Shown piece after piece: positions 43,739 through 54,760 of a stretch of 64,000 nucleotides of DNA. The DNA is from Liopterus haemorrhoidalis. Its lineage: Eukaryota > Arthropoda > Insecta > Coleoptera > Dytiscidae. The first letter of the stretch is position 1. Each line of letters begins with the position of its first letter. The notes beneath the pieces were generated by a model. It was not told the origin of the DNA and did no database searches. It saw only the letters and a program-made list of their open reading frames with translations. A program made the position numbers and the translations under genes. The stretch lies in contig OZ020618.1 of the NCBI GenBank assembly GCA_963971575.1, positions 46,142,509 to 46,206,508 on the forward strand, in the 5' to 3' direction.

Positions 43739-43791
43739 AACATCTTATTACAATTAACTTCAATAAAGAATTATTATTATTATTATAATAT

Positions 43792-44715
43792 ATAGTACCG
43801 TATATAGATTTTTTTGCCGGTCCGCGAGATTTTTTGCCGATCTGCAGAATTATTTTTATGTGCAAGTTTACAAAACAAAAAGTTATGTTAACTCTACTAT
43901 TCGCCTAATAAGTTATAACCCACTTAATTTTGGGATGAAAATCTCGGTCCTTGATCTGTTAATTGCTTAAGTAATAATTTGTCACTTTTTTCACTAGCTA
44001 TATATGATTTTTATTTGTTGTTTTTGTGTGTTTTTTAGCAGGGTAATAAAAAATATAAAACTTTTGCGACAGACAGTGCGCAAAAAGAGGGATATTAATA
44101 TCAAATAAACTTTAACAAACTATTTTAAATAACTATCTTACTTAGTATCTTCCTATATGTTATAAATCGTCAAGTTAATAGCGTCAACTTTTTCTTTTTC
44201 TTTTTCTTTTTTAATATCGGTCTAAGTGATTTAAATGATGTGTTTGTCAGGTCATATTTTATTTTACACTTGACTAAAATGTATTAAAATTTTCGTTAGC
44301 AATCTCCCGCGTTTCTGAATAAGGTAAACATATAGCCACTGCCACACCTGTCGTTTTATATTCTTTTAAATTAATTTTAATTGAAGATTTTCACGCTTTT
44401 CTAAAAGTCATTATATATAATTGCTATGGTATCAGGTAAAATCTTTTAATTTTTTACCATCAAGATTTGGAAAAACAGTTGCTTACAGATTAGTTCAATC
44501 TTCTATAAAAATAAAATTGCAATCAGTCTTTTATGTCTTCATATTTCTTGTCTATATTTTTAACTGAGTATCTCAGGAATATCGTCGGAATACGAAAAAA
44601 AAAAAAATCAACGGCAGTGTCGGAGACACGTCCGTTGCGTAGAATACGTCAGTGTCGGTTTGTGAACGTGCCGTTTGTGTATAATAATGAAACAATAGTT
44701 AGCAATTAATTTAAT
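43792..44715. other. Unassigned AT-rich stretch
   Basis: Holds TTTTTTGCCGGTCCGCGAG and TTTTTTGCCGATCTGCAG side by side at 43808-43848, a (CTTTTT)n patch at 44188-44215 and a poly-A at 44598. No gene recognised. Confidence 0.55.
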
Positions 44716-45006
44716 GAATATTTAGCTATGGAAAAGATCTGTTCCCGAAGTTCCAAAAAAGGCTCGTGCGGATTTGTGTAAAGAAATGCTAAAAAAATTC
44801 AAGCTGGGCACTGCAAAATCCGTATACAACATCGTTGCAGTTGACGAAACTTGAATTTATTCATATGAACCGGAAACTAATAGACCGGGAGCTCATGACA
44901 TTTTTGGTCTCCGATTTCATACAGCATGCCTCTTGGAGGAGAGAATATTTACCCTGTAACAACAAAAAAGGGATGGTATTAAACCCCTGCACGCTTTCCG
45001 GTCATA

Positions 45007-45318
45007 GGGAAAATTGCATTTCCACTTGCACAAAATTCTTGTGTTTTTCTTTTTAATATCGCTTGCCCTTTTGTCAAAAGAAAGATATAACAAATTTAAA
45101 GTCTTTTAATTATAGGTATGCTGTATGAAAACGCGGAAAATCATATTTTTTGATTACAAGATCACATGACCGTCTAGCCCTTTGGGACCCTCCGAATCGC
45201 ATGCATATATTTAAAAGACTTTAAATTTGTTATAACTTTCTTTTGACAAAAGGGCAAGCAATATTAAATCAGAGAAAAGCACAAAATTTTTGTGTTTAAG
45301 TGGAAATGCAATTTTCCC
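45007..45318. mobile_element. Foldback MITE with about 105-bp arms
   Basis: 312 bp, flanked by TA (45005-45006, 45319-45320). The arms begin GGGAAAATTGCATTTCCACT and run through CTTGCCCTTTTGTCAAAAGA and AACAAATTTAAAGTCTTTTA. They match inverted with scattered differences, leaving a loop of about 100 bp. No coding capacity. Confidence 0.88.
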
Positions 45319-45687
45319 TATACAACCAATATACCTACACAATCAAAAATTTGACAGGAGGTAGTTTTGGATGACAGTTCTATACTTTTCAGTCGTACCA
45401 ACACCAACTTTTTAGTTTTTGTTTACAACTTAACTTTTAGTAGTTTATTAAGTTGATAAGAAGTTTATTTAGTTCATATAATTAAATATAAACTTAGCAC
45501 AGTTAAAAAATATTTATAAATTGGTTTACTATAACCAAATTGTTGTCTGCCATTTGAACCTAAAAATTTTTAAGTTGGAAATGAAAAGTAATAAGAGATG
45601 GAAGATATAAAATTTATAACTGTCTCTTATTTTTTTCCCCCACAATATTCTGTAGTATCAAAAGTTGAAATGACGTCAGAGTTGGAT

Positions 45688-45730
45688 AGTATTGAAAAAA
45701 GTATTGAAAAAAGTATTGAAAAAAGTATAA
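45688..45730. repeat. 13-bp minisatellite
   Basis: GTATTGAAAAAA(A) repeated about 3.5 times. Confidence 0.85.
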
Positions 45731-45834
45731 TGTAGAATGGACTTTAAAGGCGAATATTTTGAAAAGAATAAAAGTTTGTTAAAAAAAAAATTCTTTCTTA
45801 GTTTTTGTATAAACTTAAAAGGTAGCCCTCGTAT

Positions 45835-46142
45835 AACCAAAAATATACGGGTATGTTAACTAGCACTAAACGAAATAAATTCAAAATATTTATTGTTTTA
45901 TAAAATAATGTTGGCAAGTCTTATTTAGAAAAATAATAGACTAGAACAGGTGCGGGTATTTTAAATACTTCCTAATGCTGTACCATTAATATCAATTAAT
46001 TTATAAATAAAAACTAAAGTTGTTAGGTAGTTAATTTTATTTTATGGTCCACAAAAGTTGATTATTTCAAATGTGGGCAACTCGAATGACAGCGCACAAG
46101 GAGATAGAAATATATAACTGGATTATTGTATTTCATCTTATG
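45835..46142. other. Unassigned AT-rich stretch
   Basis: Nothing recognised between the two mariners. Confidence 0.55.
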
Positions 46143-46311
46143 TACCAGGTCTACAAGTATGAAATGCGGATTTTTTTCAAACTTGCCACGCAGAGTGTAT
46201 AGTTCAAAGTTTCAACACATATGGCGTTTTGTTAAGTTATCATTAAGTGTCAAATGCGTATAGGTTATAATTTGAAAAGTGATCATATAGTTTTGTTTTA
46301 ATGTGTTAAAA

Positions 46312-47381
46312 ATGTCAAATTTTGTGCCAAATAAAGAGCATTCGCGGACAGTACTACTGTTTTGTTTTAATTTGAAAAAAACTGTTGCTGAATCATACCG
46401 ACTGCTTCGAGAAGCTTATGGTGAATATGCTCCATCGCAAGATACGTGTGAACGATGGTTTCGGCGTTTCAAAAGTGGTGACTTTGATCTTACATACAAA
46501 AAACATGGAAAACCTCCAAAACAAATATGAAAATACAAAATTGGAAACATTGCTACAGGAAGACGATACTCAAACACAAAAACAACTAGCAGAGCAGTTA
46601 GGCGTTAGTCAGCAAGCTGTTTCCAATCGCCAACGAGAGATGGGTAAGATCCAGAAAGTCGGCAAATGGGTTCCACATGCATTGAATGAGAGGCAGAAAA
46701 AAAAAAACACTTAAAACAAAAAAACAAAAAAATTTCACAAGTAAAAACACTTGTGAAATTTTGCTTGCACGATACAAAAGAAAGTCTTTTTTGCATCGTA
46801 TCATTACTGGCGATGAAAAATGGATTTATTTTGAAAATCCCAAACGCAAAGAATCATGGGTGAACCCAGGCTCACTATCCACATCAACTGCAAGACCGAA
46901 TCGTTTTGGCCAAAAGACAATGCTCTGTACTTGGTGGGACCAAAAGGGTGTGGTCTATTATGAATTGTTAAAACCTAGCGAAACAGTTAATACCCAACGC
47001 TACCAACAACTGATCGATTTGAACCATGCGCTGCTCATAAAACGACCAGAATACGAAAGAAGACAGCACAAGGTAATCTTTCTTCACGATAACGCTCCAT
47101 CACATAAGGCAAAAGCAGTTTGCAACACATTGGAGGCACTCAAGTGGGAAATGCTACCCCATGCCGCTTACTCACCAGACTTGGCCCCTTCATATTACCA
47201 CTTGTTCGCATCGATGGGTCACGCACTTGCCGAGCAGCACTTTTGTCCATATGAAAATGTAAAAAAATGGCTAGATTAATGGTTTGCGGGGAAAGGGGAA
47301 GAGTTCTACTGGCGAGGTATTCACAAATTGCCTGAAAGATGGGAAAAATGTATAACTTCTAATGGAGCATACTTTGAATAA
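46312..47381 (+). pseudogene. Mariner DD34D transposase, frameshifted, third Asp changed to Tyr
   Basis: Starts MSNFVPNKEHSRTVLLFCFN, then KKTVAESYRLLREAYGEYAP and CERWFRRFKSGDFDL. The frame changes near 46525, continues ETLLQEDDTQTQKQLAEQLG, VSQQAVSNRQREMGKIQK and VGKWVPHALNERQ, and changes again in an A-rich insertion at 46690-46740. It then stays open from about 46740: HRIITGDEKWIYFENPKRKE, GQKTMLCTWWDQKGVVYYEL, KVIFLHDNAPSHKAKAVCNT and LPHAAYSPDLAPSYYHLFAS. The expected S-D-Y-H-L-F is S-Y-Y-H-L-F: counting 34 residues from the HDN Asp lands on Tyr. A stop replaces a codon after KKWLD (47277). Inactive. Confidence 0.9.
46729..46758. repeat. 12-bp stem hairpin inside the mariner
   Basis: ATTTCACAAGT and ACTTGTGAAAT flank a short A-rich loop, at the position where the transposase frame is disturbed by extra A-rich sequence. 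Looks like a local templated insertion. Confidence 0.6.
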
Positions 47382-47464
47382 ATAATCTTTTACTGTTCTT
47401 TTGAGATTAATGTGTTTTATTAAAAAAAAAAAAAATCCGCATTTCATACTTGTAGACCTGGTAT

Positions 47465-48690
47465 ACATGCGTACTATGTATCTGTACGCTACTGTTCTTT
47501 ACCGAACCCGCATATGGAATTTACCTGTTGTACAGAAATTACGATATCCTACGCCGATTAACTTTATCCCTAAATGGTTGCAATTAATCTCACGATCAGG
47601 TCACTTGACATTTTTAAAAACTTATAGTTTCCGCCGAGGCAAACCCGTCGTATGTCGTACGAAAGGTGTTTTAGGTTATTTATAATTAAACTGTTACGAA
47701 AATAAATGATCAGTAGCGTGCGTAAGGGATTAATAGGGGTGGGTTTAAGATATCCAACACCTCCAAAGCATTTTCCACGGATAACCGCAAATCTGCTATT
47801 CGACGATGTCAACTAAGGACAAAATATACAAATATAAAGCAATTAATTATGGGAAACTCGGCTAATTTCATGATATCAAGCAGTACCTAGTCTTTCCATA
47901 AATATTGTTTTCAGTAAAATTCCAGAAGATTCTTAAAGATAATTTATTTTAATACGCACATAGTGCGTTCTAAAAATGAGCAAATCCTGATAGCACACCG
48001 TTGTTCCAAATAAATGTCATTTTTAGTACGCACTAGAAATAACTGTTCGCGAAAAAAATCGCTACGGATACGTACTGAGGCGTATCACATATTCACCTGC
48101 TGTCCCTCCATTTCCCGCGTCCCAAATGTTGCCATATCAAACGCTATGTTGCCAGTCCGGTTAATTAATTTACGCACCTCGTATATAAAAACGATAGTGC
48201 TTCGCGATGAATTCTTCTCGTGAAAAGTGCTCCGCAGCTTAAAAAGTTTGGGAAACTCTGATGTATATTAAGGTGCTACTAGTCGTTGTTACTGAAACAC
48301 AAAATTAAATAGTTTTTTTCATATTGTCATGGTATTACTATGGAATTTGCCAAGTTTCCTCACATTTTTTACTAGAGCTACGCGGATATTTGAATTACCC
48401 TTGAAGTGGTCAAAGAATCTTGAAATTTTGAGAAACGCTTAATCAAAATACCTTTCTATCGAATATGATTTATGTTTTTTGATACACAAAATTGCTAGAT
48501 GATTAAGTCCCTCTTGACTAGTTTCTTTGCCATGCTTTCAATGAATTTTCCAAAAAAGGCTATTGATTTTCTTTTAAATTGTATCAAAATAAGCACTTGT
48601 CAACAAGCATAGATAAGATTATGAATTTCGGTAAATCACAAAGACGAAATACGGTTCTAAAATACGTCAGTATTTATGTTTTTCATAATA
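47465..48690. other. Largely unassigned stretch
   Basis: Small frames at 47401-47812 have no known motif. The only structure I see is the hairpin at 47961-48035. Confidence 0.5.
47961..48035. repeat. Inverted repeat, 19-bp arms
   Basis: TAGTGCGTTCTAAAAATGA at 47961-47979 is repeated inverted at 48017-48035 with one mismatch; loop 37 nt. Confidence 0.75.
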
Positions 48691-48692
48691 TA

Positions 48693-49149
48693 CAGTAATA
48701 CCCCGCCATTCGACGTTAATTCGTTCTGAAAAAGAGTCGGTTAGCGATTAAGTCGAGTGGCGAGTCGAATTTCTTCATAAGAAATAAAGGGAATAATATG
48801 TACATATATACATATACATATAAAGAAATACATATATGTATATGTTTTCCTTTTAGCTATGCTTGCATTTCTATCCTTTGGACCCATAATTATAAATATA
48901 AATTACTAATTTTAGCAAAAAACAAAAAGTTCATAGCTGCACTATGCACTGAGTTGTTGTCGTCAAGATATCTAGGCGCGAATTGCTGGCCATGCGTTCA
49001 TTTTGCTTTGTTTACTAAAATATGTATCACGTGATCGGTACTCGATCACGCGTCGGTTAGCGATGCATTCGTCGACTCTCACTCTCGACATTTACGTCGA
49101 GTGGCGAAAACGTCGAGCTAAGAGGCAGTCGAGTAACGTGGTATTACTG
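48693..49149. mobile_element. Pogo-type MITE
   Basis: 457 bp flanked by TA (48691-48692, 49150-49151), with inverted termini CAGTAATACC(C/A)CG(C/T) and subterminal TCGAC/GTCGAG motifs repeated on both sides (48700, 48751, 48771, 49072, 49085, 49097, 49112, 49128). CAGTAATACC with TA duplications is typical of pogo/Tigger-group elements. No transposase present. Confidence 0.8.
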
Positions 49150-49309
49150 TATTCATAAAAATTGATGTGAAGTGTGAATTTTCACACATTTCAGGGTTTT
49201 GCAGGTATTTAGTAAGTGAATGATGATTATTTTGGATGCGAAAACAAATTTTATATTAAAATATTTTTTTTTTCGATGAGCACGTATTTGTTTATATTTT
49301 TAGGGGGAT

Positions 49310-49495
49310 ATGTTTTTTAGATGTTTTAGTATTTTTTCTATGTGCGGGTCAAAGAGTTGTATAAGCATGCCAAATTTCAACTCTCTAGGTTTAGCCGTTT
49401 GGCTACAATTTTTACCGAACAGACAGACAGACAGACAGACAGACGACAAAATGACGGTATAAGGGTTTTTTGGTCATACCTACAAAACCCTAAAA
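49310..49495 (-). repeat. GTCY family 1, copy 2
   Basis: Inverted relative of 39195-39400: TTTAGCCGTTTGGCTACAAT, (CAGA)n at 49408-49443, then AAGGGTTTTTTGGTCATACC and TACAAAACCCTAAA. Confidence 0.75.
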
Positions 49496-49497
49496 AT

Positions 49498-49559
49498 GGG
49501 CTGTGTTAAGCGAAATTGGCGTTGTTGCTGTGCGCCAAAAATGTTAACTAACTAACTGT
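49498..49559 (+). repeat. Short interspersed 3'-end repeat, copy 2
   Basis: GGGCTGTGTTAAGCGAAATT, GGCGTTGTTGCTGTGCGCCA, then ATGTTAACTAACTAACTG. Close to 17801-17865; directly abuts the GTCY family 1 copy. Confidence 0.55.
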
Positions 49560-49561
49560 TC

Positions 49562-50638
49562 TTTATACTATATAGTACTTAGCTGAATGCTCAGTCGCGC
49601 CTACCCCCCTTAATTGCGGATCCCCAGGTTACCCCCTGTCAGCCCACCCACCTTTGGGGATCTTTATGTCCACAAAGAAGTAGAAACATGTGAATGCAGT
49701 ACAAACGGAATTTATGATTATTTTTTTAATACTTAGATACGTAGTTTATTTATGTATTTATTTTAATTTCTTAGATCGTTTTTAGTGAAATCTTTTAGTA
49801 ATTAGATCAACAGATGAAAATTCATTATCAAAATCTATTATTATTCCGGGCATCTAGAATTCGGATCTTTTTTCTTTGCTTTATCTTGCTGGATTTCTAC
49901 GTACATAATTCGACATTGTTTAGGAGTACTATTAAAATAACACATTTATAACGTATCTCTGACGTTGATTTAACCCCTCTTAAAACAGGGCTACGTACGC
50001 CGCTGTAAATGAACAATGAACCACTCTCTAAAACTGGTTATAAAATCTGACAATATTAATATGCTTGTTTCCTCTACACACTTCCTCCGCACAACAATAA
50101 ATATTGTATTTTGTTAATGGCAAACATCAAAATATTTATTTGAAAATATAATTTTGAACGCAGCCGATTTATAAAGCATGTTTTTTCATTCTTGTTGCCA
50201 CATAAATTCGAGACGATGATGTCGGCGAATCACAAGAGTTGCAAAGTGATTTCATTATTATCATAATTCATGTCGAAATCGATCAGTTTATTATTATTGC
50301 TAACTGTAGAGTGTTGTTTTCATCGCTCACTATATTCAACATTTTAAATTATGTTTTCATAATGTTAACTTAAGAAAATTATTAACACAGATATATTTTT
50401 TCCTATACAAAGAAATATTTTATTCTTCTATCTCTCTTTTGCTCTTCTTGGTTGGATTATCTTTTCATAACTGTACTCAGATTCAAGTCTGTTTCTTGAA
50501 CATATATGATAAATATCTGTGCTAGCGAAAATACCATCTCAGTCACTGTATTTTGGACAGTCAATTTTGATTTTGAACACGAAAGAAATAAAATTACTAT
50601 CCGATCTCTGATACACTGATGATAGTTATTGATAGTTA
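49562..50638. other. Unassigned stretch
   Basis: A C-rich patch at 49590-49665 and otherwise AT-rich DNA. No gene or terminus recognised. Confidence 0.5.
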
Positions 50639-50639
50639 G

Positions 50640-51315
50640 AATTCAGAGTTTCAAGAATATTTCCATTTGATCTTACAATCAGTTGTAAAATTATAAAAAT
50701 ATGCTGGATTAAAGGCCACTCAGATTTTGAGTTCAATATCAAAGTCGATCTTCTAGCCAAAGAAGCAGCTGTAAATGGCTCCCTGTTAAATATTCCTCTA
50801 AACAGTAATGAGATTATGTCAATCTTCATATCTGCCATATACAACCAATGACAACAAGAATACATAGATTCTCTACAGTTTAAAGGATCATACTATTGTC
50901 AAATTTATCCTCTCCTTCCTAGAAAGATCTTTTATATGCACTTTTATCCGGATTAGATTTATTAATCACACCTTCTCTCCATATCATCTACCTAGAATTA
51001 ATATGGTTTCGTCCCCTTTCCGTCCGTGTGATAATTTGTCTGTCGGAGAATAGAACCACTTATTGTTTGAATGCCTAACTCATTTTCGCAATCGTAAGTT
51101 ATTCATACAAAATTTAGTTGTTCAAAAAATATCCTTACCTACCAATATTCAGACGCTTCTTGCTACCAACTCTCTAGATATCTATGGAATTATTTATAAC
51201 TATATTAAAGCAGAAAATATCAAATTATAAACGTTATTTTAAAAACCCTTAAGCTCTTCATTTAAACCTGGCTAATAGCTACAGCTGCTAAAGCCAACAA
51301 GTAAAAGGGGGAAAA
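50640..51315 (+). mobile_element. RNase H-type LINE, 3' end, copy 2
   Basis: The plus strand encodes the end of an RNase H domain (GHSDFEFNIKVDLLAKEAAV, where H and D are the conserved last catalytic positions). A degraded zinc motif region follows. The 3' UTR carries CTGGCTAATAGCTACAGCTG and a purine-rich tail at about 51300-51320. Matches copy 1 at 2228-2760 on the other strand. Several stops; a decayed I-group LINE. Confidence 0.72.
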
Positions 51316-51319
51316 AAAA

Positions 51320-51830
51320 TCAATTTAAAATTTTTTTTGCCCCTGTTGGTCAGTCGTTTTAGGGGTCTTCATCTACTAAGACGACCAATTTTGCAAATAT
51401 ATGATATTTTCTCTTTCCCCATTCTCTCCACGTTCCTCTCATTATTTCTTGCTTCTCTTCATACCTTTTACTGCGTCTGAAATGGTACAGTGTTCGTAAA
51501 ATGGCTTGCTGGTTTTGTTATATCTCAGGTTGACACCCTTAATAACTCGTAGAACTGTTACTACTATAGTTTTCGTTATTTATGTAGTTTTGTTCGACTC
51601 CCGTACCCCTATTCTTGAAGATAAAAATTGCTCATTTCATCCTCTTCTCCAACCAGGGTAAAATTATTAAAAAATAAAATTGTGAAATATTTTTCTTATA
51701 AAAAAAAATATATTATAAAATTAAGCCTAAATACTATATAAAAACGAGTCGCTACATATGCTTTGTTGACGACAATTCATCGGAATGAAAAAATCACGAA
51801 AAAATGAAATCGCGAAATCCAGAAAAAACA
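51320..51830. other. Unassigned stretch
   Basis: GTCGTTTTAGGGGTCTTC and AAGACGACC near 51352-51388 make a small imperfect palindrome. Otherwise nothing recognised. Confidence 0.5.
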
Positions 51831-51835
51831 ACTTT

Positions 51836-52260
51836 ACTTAAGCGGTAGGGAAAATTCAAAATTGCCGCCAAATCTACCATATCTAAGGGTAGATTTTATA
51901 CGTTGTTCCCACTAAAAATTCGAGATATGGTAAAAATCTCATATCCCAGAAAATTCAAAACTAATACAATTCAAACTCTTCCTTACAAAGAGGTAAGGAA
52001 AATCGGAGAAAAAAGCTGCAAGCTTCGATGGGCATTCCTTCTATCCCAGAACTTAGATTTTGCTCGTTGCACCCTCTAAAAAATGGCGAAAACTTAAAAA
52101 GCACGATTTTTCATAACATTTAAATCACCCTTAAGCGGTAGGGAAAATCCGAGAAAAAAGAGTAAGTTGTCAGCCATCATCGGATGTATCGTCTCTTACT
52201 CCTGAAGGTAAATGTTTCTCGCTTCATCCCCTAATGTTACCGGGGCAAAATTATGAATAA
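51836..52260. repeat. Tandem repeat, about 148-bp units
   Basis: (CTTA)AGCGGTAGGGAAAAT(C)-like starts recur at about 51838, 51992 (diverged, GAGGTAAGGAAAATCGG) and 52132. Each is followed by CGAGAAAAAAG-like and later CTTCTATCCCAGAA / CTCTTACTCCTGAA-like sequence. Three diverged units. Confidence 0.6.
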
Positions 52261-52261
52261 G

Positions 52262-53115
52262 AAAATCGTGAAAAATCTACCAGACATCGGAGGAAAATTA
52301 AAATTAGCAGAAGCGCTGAAGACAGCGGATCCAGTGTACGCCGTTTGGTTTATTGCAAAAATAAAAATTCTATCTGGTTCCAGTTAAACGTTTGAAATAG
52401 TCTATATATTGAAGGCGACTTTAAATCCTAAGTTAATATATTAAATTTTAAAAAAATATGCAACTTATGGCATAAGTATTAACCACCTTCGGTACTTTGG
52501 AATTCGTTTAAAATGAACCGATGCATAACTAAGACGACATTCACATGAAACATAAATACACGTGTAAGACGGTATCAGTTTAGTGGAATTGACGCAATTA
52601 ACCCGTTTCCGGGCTGGACAGTGTCACAAACAAGCCGTCCACGAAACATCCCCCTGCATCGGTTCGCATGTCCGGCTAGCGACCTCTTCAAACCGGCACC
52701 CGCCACCTGCACTCACCTACCTGTCAACGTTTGACAACGAACTTCGCTTAGCATCATACACCCTGATATAACAAGACAGTTAATGAACCTTCATTAAATA
52801 CTTTCAAGTAAATTATAGAGGATATAAAGGATAGAAGCCTTCCCGGAATATTATACTCGGGGATTTAGAGCATCTACTTAAGGCTATAAAGCACAACTAG
52901 TAATTCATTGTTGGTGTATAAGATTGCAGACTTCCATAAAAATTAAAATCACAAAAATATATTAATATTATATCTGATATCTCTTTAATTTGTGATTTGT
53001 CCTCCCAGAGAATGAAGTCAATTCAAGATCACTCAATCTCTTCTGTTCCTTGGCCTGTTTGATTTAATGCGGTGTTTGGCGTCGACTACTATGCTAAAAT
53101 GTTTTAATTCCTACG
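52262..53115. other. Unassigned stretch with a GC-rich patch
   Basis: 52585-52745 is clearly GC-richer than its surroundings and mostly free of repeats I know. A 62-codon frame there has no motif. It could be part of a host gene's 5' region, but I see no supporting signal. Confidence 0.35.
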
Positions 53116-53119
53116 GTTT

Positions 53120-53205
53120 CTCAATTTTTTAGGATTTCATAAATACGACCAAGAAACTCTTACAATATTAACTCATGTGTGTCTGTCTGTCGGTCAAGGA
53201 AAACT
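53120..53205 (+). repeat. GTCY family 1, copy 3 (partial)
   Basis: TTTTTTAGGATTTCATAAAT, GACCAAGAAACTCTTACAAT, then ACTCATGTGTGTCTGTCTGT and CGGTC. Diverged from 39195. Confidence 0.55.
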
Positions 53206-53689
53206 CACCACGGCAGACTTGCCGCGTCTGTTTCGCCGCCATTCCAACTAGCTGCTGGGCCAGCCCATCGTGCTTTCAAGTAATCGCGGTAGTTGTTTGT
53301 TCCTACTATTCAACAAAGTCAAAAATAGTTTTCTCTATAATGTTATTTTATTAAAAATTACATATTTTAAAGAAAAACACAATGTTTAACAAAGTTTAAC
53401 TATGGAGATCAGACGAGAATCAGTACAATACAACTAAATTCATAATATTTTATTACTAGTTCACTAATACTTACTCATTGTTAGTAACTAATTTTCTACT
53501 TAAATTCCTGGAATATATTTTAATTTGCTCATGTGATAATGACAAATTTATACATAATAAGATTAAGGTAACAAAAATAACTTATATTACCTAGGGATCA
53601 TCCTAGAAAACAGATTTTTAATCCATTAGAAACAAGTGCCAATAATACGAATAAACAACCACTGCGAAATGGCCGCACCGTATTTTCTA

Positions 53690-53830
53690 ATTCCGGTGTC
53701 CGTCTGTCTGTAAGGTAGATATTTGGAGCAAAGGGCTGAACCTAATGAATTTGGCATGCATATACAGTTCTTTGGCCAACCTATAGTAAAAATAGATTTT
53801 AACGCGAATTTTACCAAAAATAATTCAAAA
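53690..53830 (+). repeat. GTCY family 1, copy 4 (partial)
   Basis: TGTCCGTCTGTCTGTAAGGT, AGGGCTGAACCTAATGAAT, TTTGGCATGCATATACAGTT, the right half of the family 1 repeat. Confidence 0.5.
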
Positions 53831-53873
53831 AATTCTGGCCCTACACAACTCGAAAATTTAATACTGAAAAATT

Positions 53874-54032
53874 GCCGACCGGCGTAGCTTAGTGGTAACA
53901 TATGTGCTCTGTGTAGCTAAGGTCTCAGGATCAAATCCTGTTCAGGCATGGAATTTTCAAAAATAAAAATTGTCCTGGCTATTTGCTGAAGCAACAAAAG
54001 CTATTAAATTAAAAAGAAAAATAAATAAAAAA
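53874..54032 (+). mobile_element. tRNA-derived SINE
   Basis: A tRNA-like head with pol III A box TAGCTTAGTGG (53885-53895) and B box GGATCAAATCC (53928-53938). The 3' part CCTGGCTATTTGCTGAAGCA ... CAAAAGCTATTAAATTAAAA ends in an A-rich tail. It does not fold as an intact tRNA beyond the promoter boxes. The 3' part resembles the tail of the RNase H-type LINE (CTGGCTAATAGC...GC...AAAGC), which suggests the SINE uses that LINE's machinery. Confidence 0.8.
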
Positions 54033-54034
54033 AC

Positions 54035-54752
54035 TGATTGAAACTGTGAATCGAAATCAGACACGCACCTAAATTACCCCCCCCCCCTGGTGCTAGCCTG
54101 AAGAAAATTCTACGGCCGAAATACACAAGAATACTATACTAGAATTTAAAAGATTATCTTCAAAATAAAAAAGCGAGGTATCAAACGATTGTTCCTGAAG
54201 GTTGGATTAAAGAATGCAAGAAAATATTTAAAAAACTATTCATGTTTACACAATTCTTGTCAAACATATTTTCGAAAAATTTTCCCCATTCTATTTTCAA
54301 AGGGTAAAATCTGAATAAAATTTGGAGTAATGCACACAGATATGAACCGAAATAGTAAAAGCAAAATATTTGATGATCATTTTGTATCAGGTGTATTCGA
54401 CATCTTATTTTTGAGTTTTTGAAAAAAAAGTTTTAATTCTCGTTAGTAGTCCAATTGGTAAGGGACAAGCTTTAGGCCTATACTAGTTAGTTATGATACT
54501 CTGAAATTAGTAAAAATTCACACTCCACTTCAATATGTTTCTTTATCTTCAAAAACTGCGAGGTATTGCCAGTCTCGCTTCGTTAAGGTCCATGTTTCAA
54601 AGCTATATTTTATTGCTTATTACCATCTGAGAATTATGAAAATCGGCAGAAGCGTGCAATAGATGACAACTTCAACATCCGACTGTGAACGAGAAGAGTG
54701 CTGTGGTTGGCGGGTATACATTAAACAAGGAGCGTGCGTGTGTTTTTTGATG
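54035..54752. other. Unassigned stretch
   Basis: A C-run at 54076-54087 and AT-rich DNA. No gene recognised. Confidence 0.5.
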
Positions 54753-54760
54753 GGTTTACT

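Larger units (their letters stand above)
41729..43790 (+). mobile_element. Jockey-like LINE fragment (host LINE A)
   Basis: Same family as the LINE at 12145-13192. Coding sequence to 42187, 3' UTR, then the inserted LINE B (42261-43738), then the remaining 3' UTR ATTACAATTAACTTC-AATAAAG and the (ATT)n tail ending about 43788. 5'-truncated. A TTTTGTAAAAC minisatellite (42176-42235) lies just after the stop codon. Confidence 0.78.
44720..45832 (+). mobile_element. Mariner (SETMAR-like) remnant with foreign insert
   Basis: At 44745-44890 the plus strand reads VPKKARADLCKEMLKKFKLG, TAKSVYNIVAVDET, a stop, then IYSYEPET, a mariner central segment. At about 45735-45830 it carries the mariner 3' end (GGCGAATATTTTGAAAAG, then TTCTTTCTTAGTTTTTGTAT and AAGGTAGCCCTCG|TA). 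The sequence between is not mariner and includes the foldback MITE at 45007. The N-terminus and the second and third Asp motifs are missing. Confidence 0.75.
46145..47461 (+). mobile_element. Mariner element, near full length
   Basis: 1317 bp bounded by TA (46143-46144, 47462-47463), with inverted termini CCAGGTCTACAAGTATGAAA matching over about 33 bp (to a poly-T/poly-A run). Encodes a single mariner transposase on the plus strand. The TIRs are almost identical, so the element is not very old. Confidence 0.93.

Noticed and set aside
48798..49034. 78-codon frame in the pogo-type MITE
   Set aside because: Begins in a TATACATA-rich low-complexity tract and lacks any transposase motif.
52583..52771. 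Host gene first exon in the GC-rich patch
   Set aside because: The frame is short with no motif, there is no TATA/initiator context I would trust, and no downstream exon was found.
53878..53950. Functional tRNA gene
   Set aside because: Only the A and B boxes are tRNA-like. The acceptor and anticodon arms do not pair convincingly, and the sequence continues into a LINE-like tail, so it is a SINE.
54440..54500. tRNA-like head (TAGTCCAATTGGTAAGG)
   Set aside because: Resembles an A box, but no B box lies at the expected distance and no tail follows.
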